Source of the DNA: Lysinibacillus_B sp031181585
GTDB taxonomy: Bacteria; Bacillota; Bacilli; Bacillales_A; Planococcaceae
DNA length: 64,000 nt
Assembly: GCF_047301505.1 (NCBI RefSeq)
Contig: NZ_CP154840.1
Location: forward strand, 2,976,001-3,040,000
Direction: 5' to 3'
The notes below the pieces were generated by a model that was given only the letters and a program-made list of their open reading frames with translations, did no database searches and had not been told where the DNA came from. Within the stretch, counting starts at the first letter, position 1. Each line of letters begins with the position of its first letter. Shown piece after piece: positions 19,164 to 28,470 of this stretch. Position numbers and translations under genes: made by a program.

Positions 19164-20309
19164 TTAATTATCATCAATTGTTTCTGTAAATTCTTTACGT
19201 GCTGCACTTAGCTTCCCAATATTTACTTGAATAGAAGCAATTGAATCACTATTTAATGGTACATGTCCGCCTTCTTCTACACTTTTCCAATTCTTTATGT
19301 TTTGTTTATACGCATAATTCGACAAGCGGTAAATATCAATGTTTTGTTCAAGCCCCTTCTGATACGTTTCCTTTATTCTTTTTTCCACTTCTTTTTTAAG
19401 CGACTCCTTCACCTCTGTTTCTGTTATTTCGGCATGGAAGTCACTTACTATTGCATCAAGTTTTACCTTAATATCAAATTTAAACGACCCATCTACAAAT
19501 TTTGATTTTACATCTATTTTTATGTTAGCTACCGTAACAGTTATTGGTTTCTCTTTTAAAAGATAGGTTATTTGGGTTCTCACCGTTTCATCAGTCATGA
19601 ATAGAATGCCCTGTATATCCTTACCTGATAAAATACCTTTTAATTCAGTTCTTGAAAGGAATGCTATTCCCTTATACTCAATCTTTTCTTGCTTTCCCTT
19701 CTGTGATTCCCAATCTTTATTTAATGTAACATAAGGAATCCCCACCACATGATTTGGCTCGTTTAACCTAAGGATAAATTGCCTGAAATTAACAGGGGCA
19801 ATATAGGATTCCTGTTCATAAGGGTTGCGCGGATTAGAAAGTGAAGAGGTTGTAATTGACTTATTTAAGATAGGCGTTGCGACCATAATATCGGAGATTT
19901 TATCCCTTGTACCATACAACCAAATTCGATATCTTGTTTCACGGTACCGAGCAATGGCGTTGATTACCGTATTGGCTCTTCCTTCTTCCAGAGCTGACTC
20001 AGACATTACGATAAAGGATAGATGCCCCCAAAATACACGCATATCTATGGAATGATATAAGTCGAAGATTGCCTCATACATAGTTTCTCCTGTACCCACG
20101 CCTACTTCTGCCTGCATCGCATCTGGCTGTGGCTGCTCACTTTTCGCTACGTTAGTAAAGTCGATAATTTGAACATAGACTTTAAATTTACCATCAACAT
20201 AATCTACACCTAATCCGTGCACATAATACATTCTCTCAGGCTCAGTAGCATCCCAGCAACCAGCTAATAGGAAAGTAGTGAGAAAAATTAAATACCATTT
20301 TTTCATCAT
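19164..20309 (-). CDS. Spore germination lipoprotein, Ger(x)C family
   Basis: 381 residues with a lipoprotein signal peptide and lipobox LAGC (Cys near residue 18), followed by the family WD and ERMYYVHGLGVDY region. GerC subunits are lipid-anchored on the outer face of the spore inner membrane and complete nutrient germinant receptors with GerA and GerB subunits. The ATG overlaps the gerA stop by four bases (ATGA). Last gene of the operon, ahead of a strong terminator. Confidence 0.92.
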   Translation of the reverse strand: MMKKWYLIFLTTFLLAGCWDATEPERMYYVHGLGVDYVDGKFKVYVQIIDFTNVAKSEQPQPDAMQAEVGVGTGETMYEAIFDLYHSIDMRVFWGHLSFIVMSESALEEGRANTVINAIARYRETRYRIWLYGTRDKISDIMVATPILNKSITTSSLSNPRNPYEQESYIAPVNFRQFILRLNEPNHVVGIPYVTLNKDWESQKGKQEKIEYKGIAFLSRTELKGILSGKDIQGILFMTDETVRTQITYLLKEKPITVTVANIKIDVKSKFVDGSFKFDIKVKLDAIVSDFHAEITETEVKESLKKEVEKRIKETYQKGLEQNIDIYRLSNYAYKQNIKNWKSVEEGGHVPLNSDSIASIQVNIGKLSAARKEFTETIDDN

Positions 20310-21772
20310 TTCTTCACTCTTCTCGTATCATCTTTCGTATTGAGCATTTTCGGCCTTTTTTCATATCCGTCTCCTTTAAGCCTAAAGATTGTTTTGAAAA
20401 GGGAATTCAAGCTCATATCAGTCGCAATATTCAAATAAGGCACTCCAAATACTTTTATATAACTTAAATAGGCAATGGTAAAATAGATACAAGCAAAAAA
20501 ACCAAAGAGCCCTAAAAAAGAAGTAAGGATAACAAATCCGATGCGAAGAAGCGTTACAGAGCCGACAAGAGACTGATTAACAAGCGTAAATCCTGCGATG
20601 GTAGAAATAGCGATTACAACAACCATGGCAGGACTTGTAATACCGGCACGGATAGCCGCATCTCCGATTATCAAACCACCTACTACACTAATAGTTCCGC
20701 CTATCACAGTTGGCAGCCGCAAACCCGCTTCCCTGAACAATTCGAAGAAAAATATCATTATGAGCATTTCAAGCGCAGACGGCAAGGGTAAGCCGGTATT
20801 TGCCTGTACCACCGTTGCTAGCAGCTGAACAGGAATTTGATCTTGATGGAATGTCGTCAATGCTAGCCAAAAAGACGGCAGCAATAGTGCCAGTAAAAGA
20901 CCCAAAATACGTAATATCCGCTGGAATGAACTGTACACAACAGGATATTCGTTATCTTCAGGTGACTTTAGCAGCAGAAAAAAATTCGTTGGTAACAATG
21001 TTGCATATGTTGTTCCATCCACTAATAGTGCGAAGCGGCCTCTCACTAATGCCTGCATAACAAAATCGGGGCGCCCTGTATAGTCTGTTTTGGGAAATAT
21101 AGAAAGTTTCTTGCTGACATCTTCAATCAATACTTCCCCTGATAATATAATGTCTCCTTTTACATTTCCTAGCTGATTCTTTATTTTTTGCAGCAATTCT
21201 TTATCAGCTATATCCTCAAAATAGAGGAGGGCCACATCGGTTTTAGATCTTTCCCCAATTTGCATTTTTTCAACAATAAGTGAGTTAGTTGGAAGACGCT
21301 TCCTTACAAGTGCAATATTCACAGATAAATCTTCTATGAAATTATCCCTCGGTCCCTTTACCGCTACTTCAATATTGGTTTCTTCCGGCTTGCGGTTTGG
21401 TTTATTTGATATATTCGTTATAAATAGTATTTGGCCGATTTCAAAGTAAATAAGACATTGACCGGTGAACAATTGCCGTTCGCAGTCTTCAATTTTACTT
21501 ATTTTCTTGAGGTGTGGAAGGGCTAAAGAGATTTCTAGATGCCTTTGAAACTTTAGTATGTTTTCTAAATCTTTATTATCTGCTTCATTGTCCTCTAACA
21601 CTTTTTTTAATTCTGGAAGAACCAATTCATAAAGGAGAATGTCATCAACCATTCCTTCACAAGTGATGATGTGAACCGTTTCATGTTGAAACATGAATTG
21701 CTGGAATTTTACATCTCCTGTCTTTTGGAATCTTTGCTTCAGCTCATTTAATGTAATCTCCTTCATTTGCAT
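20306..21772 (-). CDS. Spore germination receptor subunit A (GerA family)
   Basis: 488 residues from the ATG at 21772, preceded by AGGAGG at nine bases; longer in-frame starts are possible but lack a site. Large soluble N-terminal domain, then the membrane half with several helices (about residues 290-450) containing LPTVIGGTISVVGGLIIGDAA, the conserved GerA core. It forms the germinant-gated channel in the spore inner membrane in this family. Its start lies 29 bases inside the end of gerB, so expression is coupled. Confidence 0.92.
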   Translation of the reverse strand: MQMKEITLNELKQRFQKTGDVKFQQFMFQHETVHIITCEGMVDDILLYELVLPELKKVLEDNEADNKDLENILKFQRHLEISLALPHLKKISKIEDCERQLFTGQCLIYFEIGQILFITNISNKPNRKPEETNIEVAVKGPRDNFIEDLSVNIALVRKRLPTNSLIVEKMQIGERSKTDVALLYFEDIADKELLQKIKNQLGNVKGDIILSGEVLIEDVSKKLSIFPKTDYTGRPDFVMQALVRGRFALLVDGTTYATLLPTNFFLLLKSPEDNEYPVVYSSFQRILRILGLLLALLLPSFWLALTTFHQDQIPVQLLATVVQANTGLPLPSALEMLIMIFFFELFREAGLRLPTVIGGTISVVGGLIIGDAAIRAGITSPAMVVVIAISTIAGFTLVNQSLVGSVTLLRIGFVILTSFLGLFGFFACIYFTIAYLSYIKVFGVPYLNIATDMSLNSLFKTIFRLKGDGYEKRPKMLNTKDDTRRVKK

Positions 21773-22865
21773 TACGTATTTCCTCCTGCCTACTACCTTT
21801 TTTACGTCGTATAAGCAAAGCAAAAATGACTCCGAGCACTAGTAATAAGCAACAAGTAAAAATTAAAAAATGATAGTTATTTATAAATAAATATGTCTGC
21901 TCGTCTACTAACATCAAGACAAGACAAACGACAGCGAATGGCGGTGCCACATAAGTCCAGACTTTTTTAGGCTGCTTCTCCATATCGAAAATTTCTGTTA
22001 CTAAAAATAAATAAAACCCAATTCTTACAAACGCACCTGTCATCCATTGATAGATAGAAAAAAAATCAAGATGGTTAACGAATTCACCAATTACTACTAA
22101 GCCCCATTCTTCATATGCGGGGTATCGCTGTTTAGAAGCCTCATCTGGCCCAAATTCTACAATCGCTCCAATTAAAGGACCTAGCGTCAAACCTACTAAC
22201 AGCAGTAACATTAGAGCAAAGTGTTTAAACCTTATTCCACTCTTTACATGATGTTGAATAAAAACTAAAAATATGAGTTCTACAAAACCTGCCAGTGGAA
22301 AAACGGTTGCTAACAGAACTGGCTCCATTCCATTTTCTAGCATAGGATGCAGCAAACTATAATCCTTCACCCGTATATTAGCAAAGGCCACAAAAAAACC
22401 AAGAATTACAACGATGAATAATACGATTGCATTAGCAATTACAATTGTCTGTAACCCTTGAACAGCTAATGTCATACAAAGAATAAAATAAATGATAAAT
22501 AATATCATTATAGGGGTATAAGGTAAAAACGTCGTATTGACCCACTGAAGCATTTCAATCATTGTAAAAGCTCCTAATAGGAATATCTCTCCTATTATGA
22601 TGAATTTAATAATGAGCGCAATTACTTTCCCGTTCTTATCTTGCACTATTTTTATAAACGGCTGCCCATTCATGTTCTTTGTTATAAAAGCTAGAAGAAA
22701 CAGCCATGGAAAAATAAAAACTGCCCCAAGTAATACACTTAACCAGCCATCCCTGTGCCCTACTTCTAAAATGGGCGGCAGGATGGTAACATGATTTTTC
22801 AAACCAATAACCGTCATACATAAAAAAATTACATGAAGAATACTTATTTTTACACCTTTAGTCAT
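21744..22865 (-). CDS. Spore germination receptor subunit B (GerB family, APC superfamily)
   Basis: 373 residues with about ten transmembrane helices and the GerB core (ILPPILEVGHRDGWLSVLLG at the N-terminus). B subunits bind the nutrient germinant. It is first in the operon, giving the order B-A-C instead of the more familiar A-B-C. Start ATG at 22865 with AGGTAGG upstream. A 13-bp AT-rich inverted repeat lies 12 bases before the start codon. Confidence 0.9.
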   Translation of the reverse strand: MTKGVKISILHVIFLCMTVIGLKNHVTILPPILEVGHRDGWLSVLLGAVFIFPWLFLLAFITKNMNGQPFIKIVQDKNGKVIALIIKFIIIGEIFLLGAFTMIEMLQWVNTTFLPYTPIMILFIIYFILCMTLAVQGLQTIVIANAIVLFIVVILGFFVAFANIRVKDYSLLHPMLENGMEPVLLATVFPLAGFVELIFLVFIQHHVKSGIRFKHFALMLLLLVGLTLGPLIGAIVEFGPDEASKQRYPAYEEWGLVVIGEFVNHLDFFSIYQWMTGAFVRIGFYLFLVTEIFDMEKQPKKVWTYVAPPFAVVCLVLMLVDEQTYLFINNYHFLIFTCCLLLVLGVIFALLIRRKKGSRQEEIRNANEGDYIK

Positions 22866-22876
22866 TTTTCCTACCT

Positions 22877-22914
22877 ATTTTTTCATCTTAGTATTAACGG
22901 GAAGATGAAAAAAT
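22877..22914. repeat. 13-bp inverted repeat in the gerB leader
   Basis: ATTTTTTCATCTT and AAGATGAAAAAAT are perfect complements separated by 12 bases. It could end transcription from the upstream HAD gene or occlude the gerB ribosome site. No further evidence. Confidence 0.45.
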
Positions 22915-23005
22915 ATGCGATAACTGGAAAAAATTCAGTTTTATCTACTGCCTACAACAGAAGGTATCCATCGTAGTATATCGAGTGTTGAATAGGCTCT
23001 TTTTT

Positions 23006-23539
23006 CTAAACTGATAGCTGTGTATCTCGTATAATCCATTCAGTAGCACTAAATAAATCAGGAACAACAGCATCTGCCAGCGGATCACTCTTCCCTAAAA
23101 ACACACCCTTTGTCCCCGCATTTTTTCCTGCTATAATATCTGTATCCGTGTCCCCTACCATATAGGACCCTCCAAGATTTATATTGTATTTATTTGCAAG
23201 GTCCTTGATCAGCTTACTGCCTGGTTTTCGGCATTCACACCCGGCTTTCGGCTTATGTGCACAATAAACCGCCTCCTGGATAATAGCCCCTTCCTTTTTC
23301 AATTCAGCGATCATAAAATCATGGATTTTAATAAGCTGCTTCTCCGTCATGAACCCGAGTCCTACTCCTCCTTGATTCGTTACGACAAATATATAATCGA
23401 AGTGGTCATTCAGTTTCTTAATTGCTTCCGGTACACGAGGTAGAAAATACAAATCTTTGGGCTTGTTTACAAACTTCACTCGATGGGTCAGCACTTCATT
23501 AATTACACCATCCCGGTCTAGAAATACCGCTTTCTTCAT
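23006..23539 (-). CDS. HAD-IIIA phosphatase, GmhB/histidinol-phosphatase-like
   Basis: 177 residues. HAD motif I FLDRDGVIN (residues 6-14), motif II VVTNQGGVG, lysine motif CRKPGSKLI and motif III GDTDTDI, plus a zinc-binding cluster YCAHKPKAGCEC typical of GmhB-like enzymes, which dephosphorylate heptose bisphosphate or related sugar phosphates. No heptose pathway genes lie nearby, so the substrate is open; glycosylation of an S-layer protein is one possibility, by inference only. AAAGGG precedes the ATG. Confidence 0.88.
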   Translation of the reverse strand: MKKAVFLDRDGVINEVLTHRVKFVNKPKDLYFLPRVPEAIKKLNDHFDYIFVVTNQGGVGLGFMTEKQLIKIHDFMIAELKKEGAIIQEAVYCAHKPKAGCECRKPGSKLIKDLANKYNINLGGSYMVGDTDTDIIAGKNAGTKGVFLGKSDPLADAVVPDLFSATEWIIRDTQLSV

Positions 23540-23848
23540 TTAATCCAATCCCTTTCTTTCAGTAATAACCCCTTGCCAGAAGGTGCCGTATACTGTTTTA
23601 TTTTTACATTTGTCCTTTTTCAAGCAGAAAAGTTATCGTATCTTGTACAGCTTTTCTGCTAAACGATTAATTACTAGAAGCTGCACCATCACTAGTATTC
23701 CCCGTTATAAATCTTCGTTACTTATTTTTTAATACATCGTGGATAAATATTCCTAAAAAAAAATAATTAAAAATGTATATTTCTGCTTTTTCTGCAAACG
23801 ATAAAGAAAGGAAAATGATTTATAAAATTTTCAAAAAGGAGTGCTATT
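23540..23848. other. Divergent intergenic region with a 10-bp inverted repeat
   Basis: Promoter region for the HAD gene (minus) and the DUF3231 gene (plus). It contains AGCAGAAAAG at 23623-23632 and its complement CTTTTCTGCT at 23651-23660. I cannot assign a sporulation promoter with confidence. Confidence 0.4.
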
Positions 23849-24358
23849 ATGGGTATTTTAGGAAGAAATCCAAAAGCAGAGCCACTGAATTATGGAGAGA
23901 TTTTTGCTATCTGGACAAATATCGGAACGAACCACGGACTCATTGCCGCCTATCAAACCTTCTACAACCATGCAGGGGATGCGGATTTACGTAAGTTAAT
24001 TGAAGAGGCTATTGCAATGATGGAAGAGGAAAATAAGCAGTTGATTCCCATTTTAAAAATGAATGGAGTAGGTCTCCCTCCAGCGCCTCCAGAGCGCCCT
24101 GTGGCACAGCTGGAGGATATTCCAGTTGGGGCACGCTTCAACGACCCTGAAATCAGTATTACCCTTTCCATGAATGCAGCGAAGGGATTGATGGCCTGCA
24201 GTACAGCAATGGGTCTTTGTACGCGTGAAGATATTGCTACAATGTATGGGCAATTCCATTATTCTAACGCTCAGCTTGGAGCGAAATTATTACGATTGAA
24301 TAAAAGCAAAGGCTGGCTTGTCCCCCCGCCTCTTCATACACAGATGAATCTTCAATAA
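23849..24358 (+). CDS. DUF3231 family protein
   Basis: 169 residues, four-helix-bundle type, with LNYGEIFAIWTNIGTNHGL at the start and a central proline-rich GLPPAPPERP linker followed by a second helical half. The pattern is that of the DUF3231 proteins common in spore-forming Bacillaceae, some of which were found in spores; function unknown. AAAGGAG precedes the ATG. Stand-alone. Confidence 0.8.
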   Translation: MGILGRNPKAEPLNYGEIFAIWTNIGTNHGLIAAYQTFYNHAGDADLRKLIEEAIAMMEEENKQLIPILKMNGVGLPPAPPERPVAQLEDIPVGARFNDPEISITLSMNAAKGLMACSTAMGLCTREDIATMYGQFHYSNAQLGAKLLRLNKSKGWLVPPPLHTQMNLQ

Positions 24359-24388
24359 CGAGCTGTAATTTGGATCACTTAAATAAAA

Positions 24389-24428
24389 ATGCCGTTGATT
24401 GCCAAATAAATGGACAATCGACGGCATT
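24389..24428. terminator. Bidirectional terminator
   Basis: AATGCCGTTGATTG / CAATCGACGGCATT stem (one G-U) between the convergent DUF3231 and four-TM genes; T-rich on both sides, better on the minus strand. Confidence 0.8.
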
Positions 24429-24430
24429 GT

Positions 24431-24949
24431 TTATTTCTTCGGTTTTTTTGACGCAAGTACGACATCAGTTAAAAAGTGAACACGAGATAACGCACCAATA
24501 TAAAACGCCACTACATAGCCTGTTAGGAAGAGAGCTATCAACTCCACGATATGGAGTTTAAAACTCCAGAACAGCTGATTTAGCCCGTTTAGCTGCTCAT
24601 TATTTATAAAGGCCTCTATTGGCAGGTTAGAATAACAGAAGAAACTCAGCATTTGTATAATACTCGCTGCAATTACAAAGGATAAAGTTTTTCTACGAAT
24701 GATGTAGTTTTTATATTGCAAATAGTTTATTAGAAAACGAATCGTCATTATACAAATAATTATATTCATAAAGATTCCTATATAACGGAGTGTTACATAA
24801 TATGGTTCCACAAACGCGGCAATATCGTTCATCCAAGAAGAAGGGAAAACTTCTAAAATGATCAAATAAAAAATCGCATAATAGCTTAGGAACACCACAA
24901 GCCCCCATCGGCTGAAAATGATGAATAATAAAGTTGACAGTTTTTTCAT
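24431..24949 (-). CDS. Four-TM membrane protein of unknown function (paralogue B)
   Basis: 172 residues from the ATG at 24949, which has GAAAGGAAA upstream; an earlier in-frame ATG has no site. Four hydrophobic segments with the same spacing as the protein at 15237-15764, and the shared blocks IAASIIQMLSFFCYSNLP and AFYIGALSRVHF. The two are paralogues about 9 kb apart. No recognised family and no catalytic motif. Confidence 0.72.
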   Translation of the reverse strand: MKKLSTLLFIIFSRWGLVVFLSYYAIFYLIILEVFPSSWMNDIAAFVEPYYVTLRYIGIFMNIIICIMTIRFLINYLQYKNYIIRRKTLSFVIAASIIQMLSFFCYSNLPIEAFINNEQLNGLNQLFWSFKLHIVELIALFLTGYVVAFYIGALSRVHFLTDVVLASKKPKK

Positions 24950-25638
24950 GAAGATTTCCTTTCTTCCACTCTTACTTACAATTCTAATTATACTATTATA
25001 GCTTGAATACATGATGAAAAAAAGTTGTTCGCCTAAACGCGAAAGATCTTTTCTATTATAGGTGTATAAATCAGTACTCCCCCTAAAAAAGTTAAAAGCA
25101 TACTAGATCACTAAATCGGTAATCCAATGTAAGTCATCCTATTAGAATCATCCTTATTTATACATCATAAAACGGGGGGCGAAAAAACTCTCCTTATTTA
25201 TTTGTCCATTATTACCCAATGTTTTTTGAAGACCGGGCAGTTATTTACATTTTATTATGTATAGTAACGAATAAAACGATAAATTGTTTTCCTTATTTTA
25301 GAAATAACTATCTTAATACATTATTTTCTCTCTTAATCAAAAAATATTTTTTTCATTCATAAATCTTGTTTTCGGATTCATGCTTCAACACTGTTATATA
25401 TTCATTATATAACACTTAAAACATTGAAAATACTACATTGTATTCATTTTACACCCACCTGTTATAATACAAATAAACGTCATTATTTTCTGCGTAGCAA
25501 CCCTTTTTTTCTATTTCACGAAACTATTTTATTAGAAAAAAACTATTGCGCTATTATGTTAGGTAATGTTATCTTGATATCTAGAATTATTCGCGAACAA
25601 ATTCCACCAAAACAAAATAAAGGGGTAGAAGAGAAAAT
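24950..25638. other. Long AT-rich intergenic region before the OFA transporter
   Basis: About 690 bp with no convincing gene. It holds the transporter promoter and, at 25393-25413, the perfect inverted repeat GTTATATA-TTCAT-TATATAAC, a possible operator. The long leader could be an untranslated regulatory region, but I recognise no riboswitch. Confidence 0.45.
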
Positions 25639-26886
25639 ATGAAGAAAAACAAATGGTTAATTGCACTTTCCGCTATTGCTATCCATTTATCGATCGGTGG
25701 GGCATATGCATACAGTGTATATAAAAATCCTATTACAACTCAATTGGGTTGGAGTATGACAAACGTTACGATCGCTTTTACAATCATGATGGGTCTTGCC
25801 GGTTTTGCGGCAGCCTTATTTGGAAGTTTTGTAGAAAAACAAGGTCCTCGTAAATCAGCCATGCTGGCTGCAGTACTTTTCGGTCTTGGACAAGCAGGTG
25901 CCGGAGTGGCCATCGCAATGGATTCAGTTGTCCTATATTGGTGCACATACGGTCTTCTTAGTGGTTTAGGGATGGGTATTGGTTATATCGCTCCTGTATC
26001 TACTCTTGTTAAATGGTTCCCTGATCGCCGCGGTTTAGCAACAGGGATGGCAGTTTTAGGATTTGGTGCAGGTTCACTTATTACAGCACCAGTTGCCACA
26101 AACTTAATGGAAGCTGTCGGTATCTCAAATACTTATTTCATCCTTGGTATTAGTTATTTTGTATTAATGTTCTTAGGTGCTTCATATATTGCTCCTCCAA
26201 AAGCAGAGGGTTCATTGAATGTTTCGAAATATGATACAACAAGCAAAGCATTGGCACAAATGTCAGCACGTCAAGCTGTAAAAACAAAGAACTTCTGGAT
26301 GCTTTGGTCTATGCATTTAATCAACGTAACAGCAGGTTTAATGATGATTTCCGTTGCATCTCCAATGGCTCAGGAAGTAGTCGGTCTATCTGTAGCAGGT
26401 GCTGCAACAATGGTTGGTCTAATGGGATTATTCAACGGCGGCGGACGCTTAATTTGGGCAGCAGCTTCAGATTATATTGGTCGTCAAAACGTCTTTATCA
26501 TTTTCTTTGTGATTCAATTGGTAGCCTTTGTGACATTACCATTCACAACAAATATTCTATTGTTCCAAGTATTCATTTTCCTAGTAGTTAGCTGCTATGG
26601 CGGTGGTTTCTCTAACCTTCCTGCCTTTGCAAGTGACCTATTCGGTACAAAACAGCTTGGTGTTATCCATGGCTACTTACTAACAACTTGGTCACTTGGC
26701 GGAATTTTTGGTCCACTGATTGTATCTAGTATCTATAATGCTGCAGGCAGCTACATCCCTGTATTCTATACGTTCTCTGTATTGATTTCGATTTCGCTTT
26801 GTATCTCACTATGGATGCGTCATGATGTAGTAAAGAAAAAGAAAATCCAAGCAGCGGAAGAATTACAAGAAGCTTCGGCTCAATAA
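25639..26886 (+). CDS. OFA family MFS transporter (oxalate/formate antiporter type)
   Basis: 415 residues, twelve membrane segments. N-terminus WLIALSAIAIHLSIGGAYAY with the GGAYAYSVYKNP element, GLGMGIGYIAPVSTLVKWFPDRRGLATG loop between the early helices (MFS motif A-like) and a matching C-terminal half. OFA members exchange small mono- and dicarboxylates such as oxalate, formate or pyruvate. No oxalate decarboxylase neighbour is present, so the substrate is unknown. Single-gene unit with a strong terminator. Confidence 0.88.
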   Translation: MKKNKWLIALSAIAIHLSIGGAYAYSVYKNPITTQLGWSMTNVTIAFTIMMGLAGFAAALFGSFVEKQGPRKSAMLAAVLFGLGQAGAGVAIAMDSVVLYWCTYGLLSGLGMGIGYIAPVSTLVKWFPDRRGLATGMAVLGFGAGSLITAPVATNLMEAVGISNTYFILGISYFVLMFLGASYIAPPKAEGSLNVSKYDTTSKALAQMSARQAVKTKNFWMLWSMHLINVTAGLMMISVASPMAQEVVGLSVAGAATMVGLMGLFNGGGRLIWAAASDYIGRQNVFIIFFVIQLVAFVTLPFTTNILLFQVFIFLVVSCYGGGFSNLPAFASDLFGTKQLGVIHGYLLTTWSLGGIFGPLIVSSIYNAAGSYIPVFYTFSVLISISLCISLWMRHDVVKKKKIQAAEELQEASAQ

Positions 26887-26918
26887 AGTAATCGTCAGCT
26901 TCAAGGTGATTCAAAAAT

Positions 26919-26968
26919 AAAGAGAGGATGTACGCTCCCTTATCGAGTGTATATCCTCTCTTTTCTTT
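26919..26968 (+). terminator. Terminator of the OFA transporter gene
   Basis: 17-bp stem AGAGAGGATGTACGCTC with GAGTGTATATCCTCTCT (G-U pairs) followed by TTTTCTTT. Confidence 0.85.
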
Positions 26969-27035
26969 ATCTATTTAGAAATAACGTAGTCCAAGAATAA
27001 CGCTATATGTATTTATGAATATCATCCGTATAACA

Positions 27036-27070
27036 AAAAAACCTTGGCAATATTCAAGCCAAGGTTTTAT
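27036..27070 (-). terminator. Terminator of the hemolysin III gene
   Basis: CCTTGGC / GCCAAGG stem with T-runs on both strands, directly after the stop at 27078. Confidence 0.8.
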
Positions 27071-27077
27071 TAATTAG

Positions 27078-27722
27078 TTAAATGAAGAAATATACACTCA
27101 TGAACATCGCTATACAGCCTCCCAGTACAAATAGATGCCAAATTGCATGATTATAAGGGATGCGTTTATTCTTGTAGAAATACGTTCCTGCTGTATAAAT
27201 AATGCCGCCTGCGAGTAATGTGAGGAAGCCTTCTGTTCCAATATGAGCATGTACCGGTTTGTAAGCAAAAATTACAAGCCAGCCCATACCGATGTATATA
27301 AGTAATGATAGCGCCTTGAAACGGTAAACAAAAAATTGTTTTAAAATAATCCCAATTAACGTCAAAGCCCATTCAATCCAAAAAATAGCCCATCCTAACT
27401 TTCCACCAATTGCTATGAGCGCGATCGGTGTATATGTACCTGCAATCAATAGAAAAATCGCGCTATGGTCAAGTTTCTTGAAAAAACTTTTATGCACTGG
27501 CACCGTATGATACAGTGTAGAACATAAAAATAGCAGCATCATTGAAATACCGAATATAATATAGCTTGTCAATTCCAACGTTGACCCATTTCCATTTGCT
27601 TTATTAATTAATAAAACAAGTGCCGGGATAGCCAATACACAGCCAAGACCATGCGTGACTGCATTCCAAAATTCTTCTTTTTTACTATAGCCTGATTCCA
27701 TGACGATTGCTTGCGTCATCAT
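27078..27722 (-). CDS. Hemolysin III family protein (PAQR, YqfA-like)
   Basis: 214 residues, seven hydrophobic helices. The PAQR metal-site residues are visible: an early EEFWNAVTHGLG, the LYHTVPVHKSFFKKLDHSAI block and the C-terminal NHAIWHLFVLGG. The family includes adiponectin-receptor-like hydrolases and the Bacillus cereus hemolysin III; in most bacteria it is a membrane hydrolase of unknown substrate. AGAGGTG precedes ATG-ATG. Stand-alone. Confidence 0.9.
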   Translation of the reverse strand: MMTQAIVMESGYSKKEEFWNAVTHGLGCVLAIPALVLLINKANGNGSTLELTSYIIFGISMMLLFLCSTLYHTVPVHKSFFKKLDHSAIFLLIAGTYTPIALIAIGGKLGWAIFWIEWALTLIGIILKQFFVYRFKALSLLIYIGMGWLVIFAYKPVHAHIGTEGFLTLLAGGIIYTAGTYFYKNKRIPYNHAIWHLFVLGGCIAMFMSVYFFI

Positions 27723-28430
27723 ACATCACCTCTTAGTTCTAGTATGCTACAAAAAATGAATGGAGTGTACCGCTACATGTCATGATTATAGGATGACAAA
27801 TATAATGGTTTACTCAAAGCTGTTTAAAACAAAGTAATGAGTGTCAGTGAACTGCTATGAAGATAGTTAGGATTACTTCGCTTGCCACTATTGTTTTTAT
27901 AGCCATTTTTTTCGAAAAGAAAACGGGTATTTTACCATTTACTCAACGGCTTTCTCCATTGCAGCTTTTAAATATACTCGGTTGTCACAATGCAAAAGCA
28001 ATATCCCTCATGAATAGAGAGTGTGTATAGTACCGCTTGGCAGTACAAGCTGTATCTAGCTGGGAGCATGAGACGGGGTCTTTTGTACAACATATGGCTC
28101 GCTGCCCTGCCCTATCTAACTTCAAATCGATATGACAAGTGTTTTGCAGTCAGCTGATATCTTTAAATCTTAAATACCTAGAATAGGACGCCTATACATT
28201 CGTAACTGTTCCAGAGTCATTCTTCCTAAAAAATAAAGAGAGAGTTCAATATTATTGAACAGATTTACTATCCACGGAATTATAGAATATAAAAATTTAC
28301 GTATCGAATAAATTTCATCATAATTGCAAATGCTTTACGAGCGGGGAATTCAAAAAGAGTCATCTCGATTATAATAGTCGAAATGATGTGCTTGCCTATG
28401 CGGATTGAAAACATATATTTTCTCATTCGC
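27723..28430. other. Intergenic, about 700 bp without a supported gene
   Basis: The only ORF of note (27857-28030, 57 residues with a hydrophobic N-terminus) lacks a ribosome site. No RNA gene or repeat recognised. It may be the remains of a lost gene. Confidence 0.35.
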
Positions 28431-28470
28431 AATAAAAGATGCAGCCATTGTCTGGCCGCATCTTTTATTA
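28431..28470. terminator. Terminator of the alcohol dehydrogenase gene
   Basis: Near-perfect stem AATAAAAGATGC-GCC / GGC-GCATCTTTTATT overlapping the stop codon at 28468. Confidence 0.8.

Noticed and set aside
22915..22960. Possible sigma-G promoter before gerB
   Set aside because: A TGAATT and CATATT pair exists, but the spacer is only 14 bases.
27857..28030. 57-residue ORF with hydrophobic N-terminus
   Set aside because: No ribosome site, no recognisable family, isolated in a long spacer.
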